Assembly (NCBI GenBank): GCA_015655485.1
Contig: JAATEZ010000266.1
Span: forward strand, 1-5,249
DNA from: Lactobacillales bacterium
GTDB lineage: Bacteria; Bacillota; Bacilli; Lactobacillales; Vagococcaceae
Reading direction: 5' to 3'
DNA: 5,249 bases
Shown here one piece after another: positions 1-5,249 of this stretch (its first letter is position 1; each line of letters starts with the position of its first letter). The translations under genes were made by a program, and so were the position numbers. The notes below the pieces were generated by a model. That model ran no database searches and had not been told where the DNA came from. It saw only the letters and a list, made by a program, of their open reading frames with translations.

Positions 1-1149
1 ATGACCTGCGATTTCTTCTACATCACTGACTGACCCTTCTTCTATAGGATGACCATACGCTTCTTTTAATGATAAGGAAATCGGGTGACTGGAATAGCTT
101 TCTGCATAAGCGGCAATTTTTAATAGTTCTTCCTCAGCTAAATGTTCAGCGTGAATTTCTTGAACTTTAAAGACCCCTTTAGTTAAGGTACCGGTCTTGT
201 CAAAAACGACAACATTTGTTTGTGCCAAGGCTTCCATATAATTGCTGCCTTTGATCAAAATACCCAGTTTCGAAGCGCCGCCGATTCCGCCAAAGAAGCT
301 TAAAGGCACTGAAATAACTAAGGCACAAGGACAAGAAATGACTAAAAAGGTCAACGCCCGATAGATCCAATCATTAAAGGGCCGATCAGAAAATAATAGC
401 GGTGGTAAAATGGCTAAGGCTATTGCCAGTATAACAACGATTGGAGTATAATAACGTGCAAATTTGGTAATAAAGTTTTCTGATTGAGATTTTTTACTGC
501 TCGCATTTTCTACTAAATCTAAAATTTTGCTAACGGTAGAATCACCAAATTCTTTTGTTACTTCAACTTTAAGCAGCCCGTTGTTGTTGATGAATCCGCT
601 CAAAATTGCTTCACCGGCCTGAACATTTCTTGGAACTGATTCACCAGTCAGTGCAGAAGTATCTACCATTGCAGATCCTTCAATGATCAAACCGTCCAAT
701 GGAACTCGTTCTCACGGTTTAACAACGATCCTATCGCCAATCTCTACCTCATCCGGTTCCACTTTTTCAATTTTCCCGTTGACCTCTAAATTCGCATAAT
801 CGGGTCGAATATCCATCAGACCGCTGATCGATTTGCGGGATTGATCCACAGCATAACTTTGAAAAAGCTCTCCAACCTGATAGAATAGCATAACAGCTGT
901 TCCTTCAATATACTCGCAGAGAAAAAAAGCTCCAATCGTCGCGATACTCATCAAAAAGTTTTCATCAAAAACTTCCCCGTGAATTATATTTTTAACAGCC
1001 TTGATCACGATATCTCCACCGATGATCACATACGCTATCAAAAACAAAGCAAGCTTCAACCAAAAATTACTCGGATTTAAAAACAACGTAAAAATGATCA
1101 GCAGCGCACTGACTATGATTTTTACGAATCTTTTTTGATTTCGATCCAT
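1..1149 (-). pseudogene. cadA: CadA-type heavy-metal P1B ATPase, interrupted by an in-frame TGA and cut by the left window edge
   Basis: This is a membrane pump of the P1B-ATPase family that would export Zn/Cd/Pb-type divalent cations using ATP. Codon numbers count from the ATG at 1149, which has an AGAGGT ribosome binding site at 1158-1163, 8 bases away. Hydrophobic segments at about 10-45 and 65-90 are the first membrane helices. The actuator domain has TGES at 168-171, the membrane metal site is SCPCAL (Cys273, Cys275), the phosphorylated Asp317 is in DKTGTLT, and the nucleotide-domain HP pair is at 355-356 (SSHPIS). Codon 146 is TGA where relatives have Gly in KPGE; the same frame then stays open for 237 codons to the edge. 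Read literally, the product is a 145-residue fragment without any catalytic site. The CPC motif and the CadA-like neighbour favour Zn/Cd over copper, but the later specificity residues lie outside the window. The missing 3' part prevents a check for further damage. Confidence 0.85.
712..714 (-). other. Premature TGA stop codon in the ATPase actuator domain
   Basis: On the minus strand the frame reads ...IVVKP, TGA, ERVPLDG.... The usual family sequence is VKPGE.VPLDG, so the stop replaces glycine. A single G-to-T change would turn GGA into TGA. There is no frameshift around it, since the reading frame is the same on both sides. No ribosome binding site that would support a restart is evident just downstream. 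Confidence 0.9.
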
Positions 1150-1161
1150 GATGAAAGACCT

Positions 1162-1383
1162 CTATGCCTTCACGATTTTAACATCCGGTTCTAATTGATG
1201 AACTATTTTTTCTGCTTGGCTTAGAATTTCCGGCATATGTTCACGTTCTCCGCGCAAGCTCATTTTTGTTGTCATAAAATTAACACTGGCCTCTTCTACT
1301 CCATCGATTTTAGCCACCGCTTTCTCTATTTTCATTGCACAATTAGCACAATCCAATCCTTCTAATTTTACTATTTTTTTCAT
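1162..1383 (-). CDS. Small heavy-metal-associated (HMA) domain protein, CopZ/CadA-N-terminus-like
   Basis: This is a 73-residue cytoplasmic metal-binding protein made of one HMA (ferredoxin-like) domain. The metal site is GLDCANCAMKIE, with Cys12 and Cys15 of the CxxC motif. It is followed by the usual pattern of helix, turn (IDGVEEASVNF) and strand. The wording GLDCANC matches the N-terminal domain of CadA-type pumps better than CopZ copper chaperones, where GMTCxHC is common. The gene ends 12 bases before the ATPase, and its TAG stop overlaps the ATPase ribosome binding site, so the two are probably co-transcribed and translationally coupled. It likely acts as the detached metal-binding domain of that pump, or as its chaperone or regulator. 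An ATG at 1398 would add five residues, but the GGAGG at 1392-1396 overlaps that codon and sits 8 bases before the ATG at 1383, which is therefore chosen. The metal is inferred, not visible. Confidence 0.88.
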   Translation of the reverse strand: MKKIVKLEGLDCANCAMKIEKAVAKIDGVEEASVNFMTTKMSLRGEREHMPEILSQAEKIVHQLEPDVKIVKA

Positions 1384-1391
1384 CTTGACAG

Positions 1392-1396
1392 CCTCC
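1392..1396 (-). promoter_or_regulatory. Ribosome binding site that fixes the HMA protein start
   Basis: GGAGG lies 8 bases before the ATG at 1383. The alternative ATG at 1398 overlaps this site and has no ribosome binding site of its own, so the shorter reading is preferred. Confidence 0.8.
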
Positions 1397-1423
1397 ATAT
1401 GAATCCTATTTAACTACATTTAT

Positions 1424-1453
1424 ATTATATATGTTTATATGCTCATATGTCAA
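1424..1453 (-). promoter_or_regulatory. Promoter of the HMA-ATPase unit
   Basis: The minus strand carries a perfect -35 box TTGACA (1448-1453) and a perfect -10 box TATAAT (1424-1429), separated by 18 bases. It lies just downstream of the asnS terminator and about 40 bases before the HMA start codon, so the metal unit is transcribed independently of asnS. A near-consensus sigma-A promoter on an efflux pump fits a strong promoter held off by a repressor. Confidence 0.85.
1429..1448 (-). promoter_or_regulatory. Putative ArsR/SmtB-family (CzrA/CadC-like) operator
   Basis: The sequence ATATGAGCATATAAACATAT has matching outer arms (ATATG/CATAT) and a palindromic ATAT centre. It fills the space between the -35 and -10 boxes. 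Operators of ArsR/SmtB metal sensors are AT-rich imperfect palindromes with ATATGA-type half sites in this position. Binding would block RNA polymerase until Zn or Cd releases the repressor. It is unlike the TACAnnTGTA box of CopY copper repressors. No repressor gene is in the window, so the regulator is inferred. AT-rich palindromes also occur by chance. Confidence 0.55.
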
Positions 1454-1476
1454 TAAGAAAGTTTATTTTATTTCTT

Positions 1477-1522
1477 AAAAAAAGCATCATTTTTGCTAAA
1501 GTATTTTTAGCAAAAATGATGC
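1477..1522 (-). terminator. Rho-independent terminator of asnS
   Basis: A perfect 17-bp inverted repeat (1506-1522 with 1484-1500) with a 5-base loop is followed on the minus strand by seven T residues (1477-1483). It begins 32 bases after the asnS stop codon and ends the ypmB-aspB-asnS transcript before the metal-unit promoter at 1453. The plus strand also has a short T run after the stem, so it could work in both directions, although no plus-strand gene needs it. Confidence 0.93.
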
Positions 1523-1554
1523 CTTTTTCTACGCTCAGCGATCCGTTCGTTTTT

Positions 1555-2853
1555 TTAAGGATAAATGCGGTTCAGCAGGCGTGGGAACGGGATAGCCTCA
1601 CGAACATGTTCAATGCCGGACAACCAAGTGACTGTTCGCTCAAGCCCCAATCCAAAACCGGCGTGAGGTACAGTACCATATTTTCGTAAATCAAGATACC
1701 AAGAATATTCTTCTGGATCTAATCCATGATTTTTTATTTGTTCTAAAACATAGTCATAGTCTGTTGCTCGTTCACTCCCGCCAATGATCTCACCATATCC
1801 TTCTGGTGCGATCATATCGGCACAGATCACTACATCTTCTCTAGTGGGATGTGGTTTCATATAAAATGGTTTGATAGCTTTAGGATAATTTAATATAAAG
1901 ACAGGCTTTTCAAATGAATTTGCAATAAAGGTTTCATGCGGAGCACCAAAATCATCTCCCCATTTAATGTCATCAAAACCATTATCAATCAATAATTGAA
2001 CGGCATCATCATAGGTGATGCGTGGAAAAGGCAGTTCCGTATATTTCGCTAAAAGTTCTTTGTTTCTTGCCAATACATCTAAAGCATAGTCACAATGATC
2101 AAGCACACTTTGCACTAAAAAAGCCACGTACCTTTCTTGGATCTCTAAGCTTTCTTCCTGATGCATAAAAGCCATTTCCGGTTCGATCATCCAAAATTCA
2201 ATCAAATGTCGTCGAGTTTTAGATTTTTCAGCCCGAAATGTCGGCCCGAATGAAAAGACTTTACCAAATGCCATAGCTGCTGCTTCCATATACAATTGAC
2301 CGCTTTGAGATAGATAAGCTTCCTCGTCAAAATATTTGGTGGAAAACAATTCAGTCGTTCCTTCTGGTGCACTTCCGGTCAAAATCGGCGGATCGACTTT
2401 GATAAAACCTTCCTGATTGAAAAATTCATAGGTCGCCCGGATCAATTCATTTCGGAGAAGCATTATAGCCTGCTGTTTAGTTGAACGCAACCATAGATGA
2501 CGATGATCCATCAGAAAATCAATCCCGTGTTCTTTAGGTGTGATAGGATAGTCATGACTTTCACCGATGATTTCAATTTGTTGGATACCGATCTCATAAC
2601 CAAATTTTGATCGGGCATCTTCACGAATTTCACCAATTATTTTTATAGAAGTCTCTTGTGTAAGAGATTTGGCTAATTGAAAAGTTTCTTCATTCACTTC
2701 ATTTTTCACAACGACCCCTTGAAAAAAAGCGGTCCCGTCTCTTAATTGCAAAAAAGCTATTTTCCCACTAGAGCGTTTATTGGCGACCCATGCGCCGATT
2801 TTAACTATTTCGCCGACATGGTTTTTAGCCTCAATGATTTGTATTTCTTCCAT
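1555..2853 (-). CDS. asnS: Asparaginyl-tRNA synthetase
   Basis: This cytoplasmic class IIb aminoacyl-tRNA synthetase charges tRNA-Asn with asparagine using ATP. The 432 residues are about the usual bacterial length. The N-terminal OB-fold anticodon-binding domain covers about 15-98 (GAWVANKRSSGKIAFLQLRDG). The catalytic domain has a motif 1 region around 139-165 (GFIKVDPPILTGSAPEG), motif 2 at 206-226 (FRAEKSKTRRH and IEPE) and motif 3 at 399-406 (GFGLGLER) with IPFPR near the C-terminus. The IPFPR ending and the compact length fit AsnRS rather than bacterial AspRS, which is longer with an inserted GAD domain. The start is the ATG with GGAG at 2864-2867, 10 bases away. It is the last gene of the operon, 51 bases after aspB, and is closed by the terminator at 1477-1522. 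The stop is TAA and the gene appears complete. Confidence 0.97.
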   Translation of the reverse strand: MEEIQIIEAKNHVGEIVKIGAWVANKRSSGKIAFLQLRDGTAFFQGVVVKNEVNEETFQLAKSLTQETSIKIIGEIREDARSKFGYEIGIQQIEIIGESHDYPITPKEHGIDFLMDHRHLWLRSTKQQAIMLLRNELIRATYEFFNQEGFIKVDPPILTGSAPEGTTELFSTKYFDEEAYLSQSGQLYMEAAAMAFGKVFSFGPTFRAEKSKTRRHLIEFWMIEPEMAFMHQEESLEIQERYVAFLVQSVLDHCDYALDVLARNKELLAKYTELPFPRITYDDAVQLLIDNGFDDIKWGDDFGAPHETFIANSFEKPVFILNYPKAIKPFYMKPHPTREDVVICADMIAPEGYGEIIGGSERATDYDYVLEQIKNHGLDPEEYSWYLDLRKYGTVPHAGFGLGLERTVTWLSGIEHVREAIPFPRLLNRIYP

Positions 2854-2904
2854 TATTTTTAAGCTCCATTTTCATTTGATTTACCTATTTCCCGAATCGA
2901 ATTT

Positions 2905-4098
2905 CTAATGTTCTTTGATTTTACTTTCAATAAAGTCGCTGATTCTTCGGACTGCTTCTTCTAAGGTATCTAAGTTTGTGGCGTAGCTCAAGCGAATATT
3001 TTCAGGAGAACCAAAGCCAGCGCCGGTGACAACGGCTACTTGTGATTCTTCTAGTAAATCATTGACAAAATCATCGACATTTTGATAATGACACATTTGT
3101 AAAGTTTTCTGGATGTTTGGAAATAAGTAAAAGGCTCCCTGCGGTTTTTTTACCGAAAAGCCCGGTAAAGCAGTGATTTTAGGATAAATCGTGTTTAAGC
3201 GCATTTCAAAAGCTTTACGCATCTTTTCCACGGTCTCCTGAGTCCCGTTCAAAGCTTCAAGTGCCGCATATTGGCTGGCAGTAGCCGGATTGCTTGTGGT
3301 TTGTGACAGGATATTGCCCATGGCTGCTATAATATTTGCTTGTCCCAACGCATACCCGATTCTCCAGCCTGTCATCGCGTAACTTTTAGAAACGCCATTA
3401 ATGACAATCGTTTGTTTGCGGATTTCTTCAGATACAGATGAGATTGGCACAAAAGTGTGATCATTATAAACTAATTTTCCATAAATATCATCAGAAACGA
3501 TCACGATATTATGTTTGACCGCCCAACGACCAATTTCCGTCAGTTCTGTTTTCGTATAGATCGTTCCAGTTGGGTTTGAAGGTGAATTTAGAATAATTGC
3601 TTGTGTTTTTTCGGTTCTCACGGACTCCAGTTGGGCCAGCGTGATTTTATAGTCATTCTCCTGCAATGCTTTTACGTAGATTGGGACTCCATCAGCTAGT
3701 TTCACTTGCTCTCCATAACTGACCCAATAAGGAACGGGAATGATGACCTCATCGTCAGGATCAAGCAAAACTTGAAAAAGAGCATATAAAGCAAATTTCG
3801 CCCCTGTTGTGATGATCACTTCTTTTGGTTCATAAGTCAGGCCATAATCAATTTTAGTACGTTCAATGACTGCCTGTTTTAATTCAGGCAGTCCGGTCGA
3901 TCCGGTATAATAACTTGCCTTTCCGCTTTTAATGGAAAGAATCGCCGCCTCTTGAATATTTTTTGGAGTACTAAAATCAGGTTCTCCTACAGTTAGGCTC
4001 AAAACATCTGATCCGGCTGCCTTCAACGCCTGGGCCTTTGCTGAAGCAGCTAATGTCACTGATGGTTCTACCCTGCTGGCTTTTTTTGAAATTTTCAT
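2905..4098 (-). CDS. aspB: Pyridoxal-phosphate aminotransferase, aspartate aminotransferase family (AspB-type)
   Basis: This is a cytoplasmic fold-type I, class I aminotransferase. It most likely interconverts aspartate + 2-oxoglutarate and oxaloacetate + glutamate. The product is 397 residues, typical of Bacillus-type AspB. Visible motifs are VGEPDF (37-42), YTGSTGLPELK (64-74), SPSNPTG with Asn175, SDDIYGKL with Asp203 and Tyr206 holding the PLP ring, the Schiff-base Lys238 in GVSKSYAMTGWRIGY, and the substrate-carboxylate Arg369 in IRLSYA. An in-frame ATG at 4131 overlaps the ypmB stop (TAATG) and would add 11 residues, but it has no ribosome binding site. AGGAGG at 4105-4110 lies 6 bases before the ATG at 4098, and the protein then begins with the family-like MKISKKASRV. 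It sits between ypmB and asnS, where aspartate is the precursor of the asparagine that AsnRS uses. Exact amino-acid preference cannot be read from the sequence. Confidence 0.93.
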   Translation of the reverse strand: MKISKKASRVEPSVTLAASAKAQALKAAGSDVLSLTVGEPDFSTPKNIQEAAILSIKSGKASYYTGSTGLPELKQAVIERTKIDYGLTYEPKEVIITTGAKFALYALFQVLLDPDDEVIIPVPYWVSYGEQVKLADGVPIYVKALQENDYKITLAQLESVRTEKTQAIILNSPSNPTGTIYTKTELTEIGRWAVKHNIVIVSDDIYGKLVYNDHTFVPISSVSEEIRKQTIVINGVSKSYAMTGWRIGYALGQANIIAAMGNILSQTTSNPATASQYAALEALNGTQETVEKMRKAFEMRLNTIYPKITALPGFSVKKPQGAFYLFPNIQKTLQMCHYQNVDDFVNDLLEESQVAVVTGAGFGSPENIRLSYATNLDTLEEAVRRISDFIESKIKEH

Positions 4099-4104
4099 CT
4101 TTTT

Positions 4105-4110
4105 CCTCCT
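4105..4110 (-). promoter_or_regulatory. Ribosome binding site that fixes the aspB start
   Basis: A perfect AGGAGG lies 6 bases before the ATG at 4098. It lies inside the 11-codon extension that would result from starting at 4131, which argues against that upstream start. Confidence 0.8.
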
Positions 4111-4130
4111 GCCTGATTTAAAATTATTCA

Positions 4131-4604
4131 TTAAATATTTGAAATTGTTTTCACTAAATCACCTGTTTTAAAATCAATCAAGTAAAAATTCAAATTTTTC
4201 GAAGAAGAGGTTGTGACCTCCCAAACAACCTGATCCTGATAAATACCTAAAGCGGCATTTTTGATTTCTGCCGTAGTATCGACGGCCTTGGCCGCTGCTT
4301 TAGCCTTGTTTTCTGTCAATCCATCCGGATTTTTTAATACCGTCACTTTTTCACCAGATTTTGGAATAATTACAATAATATTTTGTCCTTTGGTATTGGT
4401 TCCAGTCACAGTAAAATAGGTTTTGTTGCGATTAAACCAATAAAATTTATCTACTTTGTCAATGTCCGCATATTTTTCAGCGATTGTGACAGCTTCCGCC
4501 TTTGCCTGATTCAGCGGACGAGTAGAACGGACATAAAAAATCGTAGCAAACAGAATGATTGCGCCCAAAATAATACAAATGATTATTTTTATTCTGTCCT
4601 TCAA
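4131..4604 (-). CDS. ypmB: YpmB/TseB-like membrane-anchored cell-wall elongation regulator
   Basis: This is a 157-residue protein with one N-terminal membrane anchor at about 5-25 (IKIIICIILGAIILFATIFYV), preceded by basic residues, and an extracellular domain of the DUF5590/PepSY-like kind. The C-terminal part (VVWEV near 120-125, then FYLIDFKTGDLV) is typical of PepSY-like folds. The family includes B. subtilis YpmB, named TseB, reported to assist the elongation penicillin-binding protein PBP2A. A similar role here is inferred from family and position. The start is TTG at 4604, because a perfect AGGAGG (4612-4617) lies 7 bases upstream. A longer reading from an ATG at 4670 would place that ribosome binding site inside the gene and add 22 residues before the anchor. 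It is the first gene of the operon with aspB and asnS. The B. subtilis neighbour ypmA, between dinG and ypmB, is not seen here. Confidence 0.85.
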   Translation of the reverse strand: MKDRIKIIICIILGAIILFATIFYVRSTRPLNQAKAEAVTIAEKYADIDKVDKFYWFNRNKTYFTVTGTNTKGQNIIVIIPKSGEKVTVLKNPDGLTENKAKAAAKAVDTTAEIKNAALGIYQDQVVWEVTTSSSKNLNFYLIDFKTGDLVKTISNI

Positions 4605-4611
4605 AACCGTT

Positions 4612-4617
4612 CCTCCT
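4612..4617 (-). promoter_or_regulatory. Ribosome binding site that selects a TTG start for ypmB
   Basis: AGGAGG (within AGAGGAGG) lies 7 bases before TTG at 4604. The upstream ATG at 4670 has no comparable site, so the non-ATG start is preferred. Confidence 0.82.
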
Positions 4618-4671
4618 CTCGATACAATTATTTTCAAACTATTTAGCAAGAATCTCATTTTATCAATCATT

Positions 4672-4771
4672 TCAGGATTCTTCAGCCATCAGTTTTTATT
4701 TTCTGCCAAGAGCTGATTCGCGCTAGAAACCATCGCTAGAATTCCCTCTTTCTGTATGGCCCAAATCCTGA
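4672..4771 (-). ncRNA. Structured 5' leader element upstream of ypmB-aspB-asnS (possible T-box-like or other cis-regulatory RNA)
   Basis: The predicted minus-strand transcript starts near 4786 and has about 180 untranslated bases before the ypmB TTG. It folds into a long stem. An 8-bp base helix pairs TCAGGATT (4764-4771) with AATCCTGA (4672-4679). After a small internal loop, GCCAT-A-CAG (4752-4760) pairs with CTGATGGC (4685-4692). Then AAGAG (4746-4750) pairs with CTCTT (4708-4712). The apex holds two copies of TTCTAGCG (4734-4741 and 4721-4728). The overall shape, and an AGAAAG stretch on the 5' side, recall Stem I of T-box leaders, which would suit an operon ending in asnS. However, I see neither the conserved GGTGGnACCGCG-type T-box nor a downstream terminator, so the class is unknown. 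A degenerate T-box or an unrelated leader are both possible. Confidence 0.4.
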
Positions 4772-4792
4772 TCGTCTCATTCAGCTTTTCTA

Positions 4793-4801
4793 ATTATACC
4801 A
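4793..4801 (-). promoter_or_regulatory. Extended -10 promoter of the ypmB-aspB-asnS operon
   Basis: TGGTATAAT on the minus strand combines a perfect -10 box TATAAT (4793-4798) with the upstream TGn extension (4799-4801). No good -35 box lies 16-18 bases upstream, which is acceptable for an extended -10 promoter. Transcription would start near 4786, just before the structured leader, so the operon is not dependent on read-through from dinG. Confidence 0.65.
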
Positions 4802-4867
4802 GAAAACTATAAGAAATTTATACTCAAACGGGTAAATTTATGCGTAGATCATTTAAAGTATTTTTAT

Positions 4868-4894
4868 CCTGCAGAAGCAGGCTTTTTATTTTTT
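4868..4894 (+). terminator. Short hairpin terminator oriented for plus-strand transcription
   Basis: CCTGC (4868-4872), loop AGAA, GCAGG (4877-4881) and then CTTTTTATTTTTT on the plus strand form a compact rho-independent terminator. The T tract overlaps the final AAA AAA TAA codons of dinG. On the minus strand the hairpin is followed by A-rich rather than T-rich sequence, so it is a poor terminator for dinG itself. It may stop plus-strand transcription from running antisense into dinG. Confidence 0.55.
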
Positions 4895-5249
4895 AGGGAG
4901 TCTAAAAAAATCCTGCATATCGAGGATCATTTCATCTAATGAACCTGATTCGATCGGCAAATCTTTTGGTAAAGCTTTTAACATTCTGGAACCATATTTT
5001 GCTTTGAGGATTCTTGAATCTAAAAGAATCATGACTCCCCGGTCTTCATTCGAACGAATCAAACGGCCCAGCGCTTGCCTCAGTCTTAAGCTGGCTTTGG
5101 GCAAAGCCTCCTGATAAAAAGATGAGAGGCCTTGATTTTCGATCAAATAATAGCGCGCTTTGACAAATGGACGATCCGGAGAATCAAAAGGAAGCTTTGT
5201 CACGATCAACACTTCCAGAGCATCTCCAGGCAAATCGATCCCTTCCCAA
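4886..5249 (-). CDS. dinG: DinG/XPD-family ATP-dependent helicase, C-terminal part only
   Basis: This is the C-terminal end of a superfamily 2 iron-sulfur-type (XPD-like) DNA helicase; the rest lies beyond the right edge. The first visible codons read WEGIDLPGD, the motif V region, followed by the family-typical IVTKLPFDSP. Motif VI is QALGRLIRSNEDRGVMILLD, which includes the arginines that contact ATP. The frame is open to the window edge; a TTG at 5233 is internal to motif V and is not a start. The protein ends FRLPKK-TAA. In Bacilli this gene commonly encodes a DinG protein with an N-terminal DnaQ-like exonuclease domain, and some of those lack the iron-sulfur cysteines. Neither point can be checked here. 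It lies upstream of ypmB as in B. subtilis, with a 281-base gap that has its own promoter. A role in DNA repair or in clearing nucleic-acid structures is inferred from the family. Confidence 0.93.
   Translation of the reverse strand, partial: WEGIDLPGDALEVLIVTKLPFDSPDRPFVKARYYLIENQGLSSFYQEALPKASLRLRQALGRLIRSNEDRGVMILLDSRILKAKYGSRMLKALPKDLPIESGSLDEMILDMQDFFRLPKK

Noticed and set aside
712..714. TGA read as a sense codon (Gly or Trp) through a variant genetic code or recoding
   Set aside because: A Gly reading would restore the consensus, and none of the intact genes here ends in TGA (they end in TAA or TAG). But the organism is clearly a Bacillota, no other in-frame TGA occurs in about 3 kb of coding sequence, tryptophan is encoded by TGG, and no selenocysteine insertion element or leaky context is visible. 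Mutation or base-call error is simpler.
1447..1689. 80-codon plus-strand open frame over the asnS 3' end
   Set aside because: It runs antisense to asnS and across its terminator, lacks a ribosome binding site, and has no recognisable domain.
2854..2904. Separate promoter or terminator between aspB and asnS
   Set aside because: The 51-base gap has the asnS ribosome binding site but no convincing -35/-10 pair and no stable hairpin with a T run, so co-transcription is more likely.
4383..4646. 87-codon plus-strand open frame opposite ypmB
   Set aside because: It is the antisense shadow of ypmB, with a low-complexity product and no ribosome binding site.
4721..4741. Two copies of CGCTAGAA as a CRISPR-like or mobile-element repeat
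   Set aside because: There are only two 8-base copies 5 bases apart, both inside the leader fold; this fits RNA structure or chance, not an array or target-site duplication.
4605..4786. A complete T-box riboswitch
   Set aside because: The most conserved part, the T-box sequence with its antiterminator and competing terminator, is not visible. GGAGGAACGG at the ypmB ribosome binding site only superficially resembles it.
4672..4885. A ypmA-like small gene between dinG and ypmB, as in B. subtilis
   Set aside because: No minus-strand frame in the gap has a start, a ribosome binding site and a plausible protein; the stretch is better explained by a promoter and structured leader.

Overview
The window looks like a chromosomal segment of a low-GC Gram-positive bacterium, most likely an Enterococcus- or Carnobacterium-like member of the Lactobacillales. 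This rests on the AT-rich sequence, strong AGGAGG ribosome binding sites, a TTG start placed by its ribosome binding site, and the gene order dinG - ypmB - aspB - asnS, which is typical of Bacilli. No marker gene fixes the genus. Every convincing gene lies on the minus strand, so transcription runs from the right edge to the left edge.

Right part (5249 to 1555): the C-terminal end of a DinG/XPD-type helicase comes first. A 280-base gap follows, with an extended -10 promoter and a strongly self-complementary leader. Then come a membrane-anchored YpmB/TseB-like protein, an aspartate aminotransferase family enzyme (aspB) and asparaginyl-tRNA synthetase (asnS). The last three are closely spaced and probably form one operon, ended by a perfect 17-bp-stem terminator just after asnS. 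The biochemical link is aspartate supply beside the enzyme that charges tRNA-Asn; YpmB belongs to cell-wall elongation in the family and is probably there by conserved synteny.

Left part (1453 to 1): a separate metal-resistance unit has its own near-consensus promoter. A 20-bp palindrome of the kind bound by ArsR/SmtB metal sensors lies between the -35 and -10 boxes. The unit encodes a 73-residue heavy-metal-binding (HMA) protein with a CxxC motif, and then a CadA-type P-type ATPase that runs off the left edge. The ATPase frame is broken by one TGA codon at 712-714, exactly where the family has an almost invariant glycine of the actuator domain. All other visible motifs are intact, so this is either a very recent nonsense mutation or a base-call error.

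The least ordinary features are the in-frame TGA in the ATPase, the structured leader before ypmB with mutually exclusive pairings, and a plus-strand-oriented terminator at the end of dinG that no annotated gene explains. I found no mobile element, CRISPR array, rRNA or tRNA gene, and no clear sign of a wholly new system.
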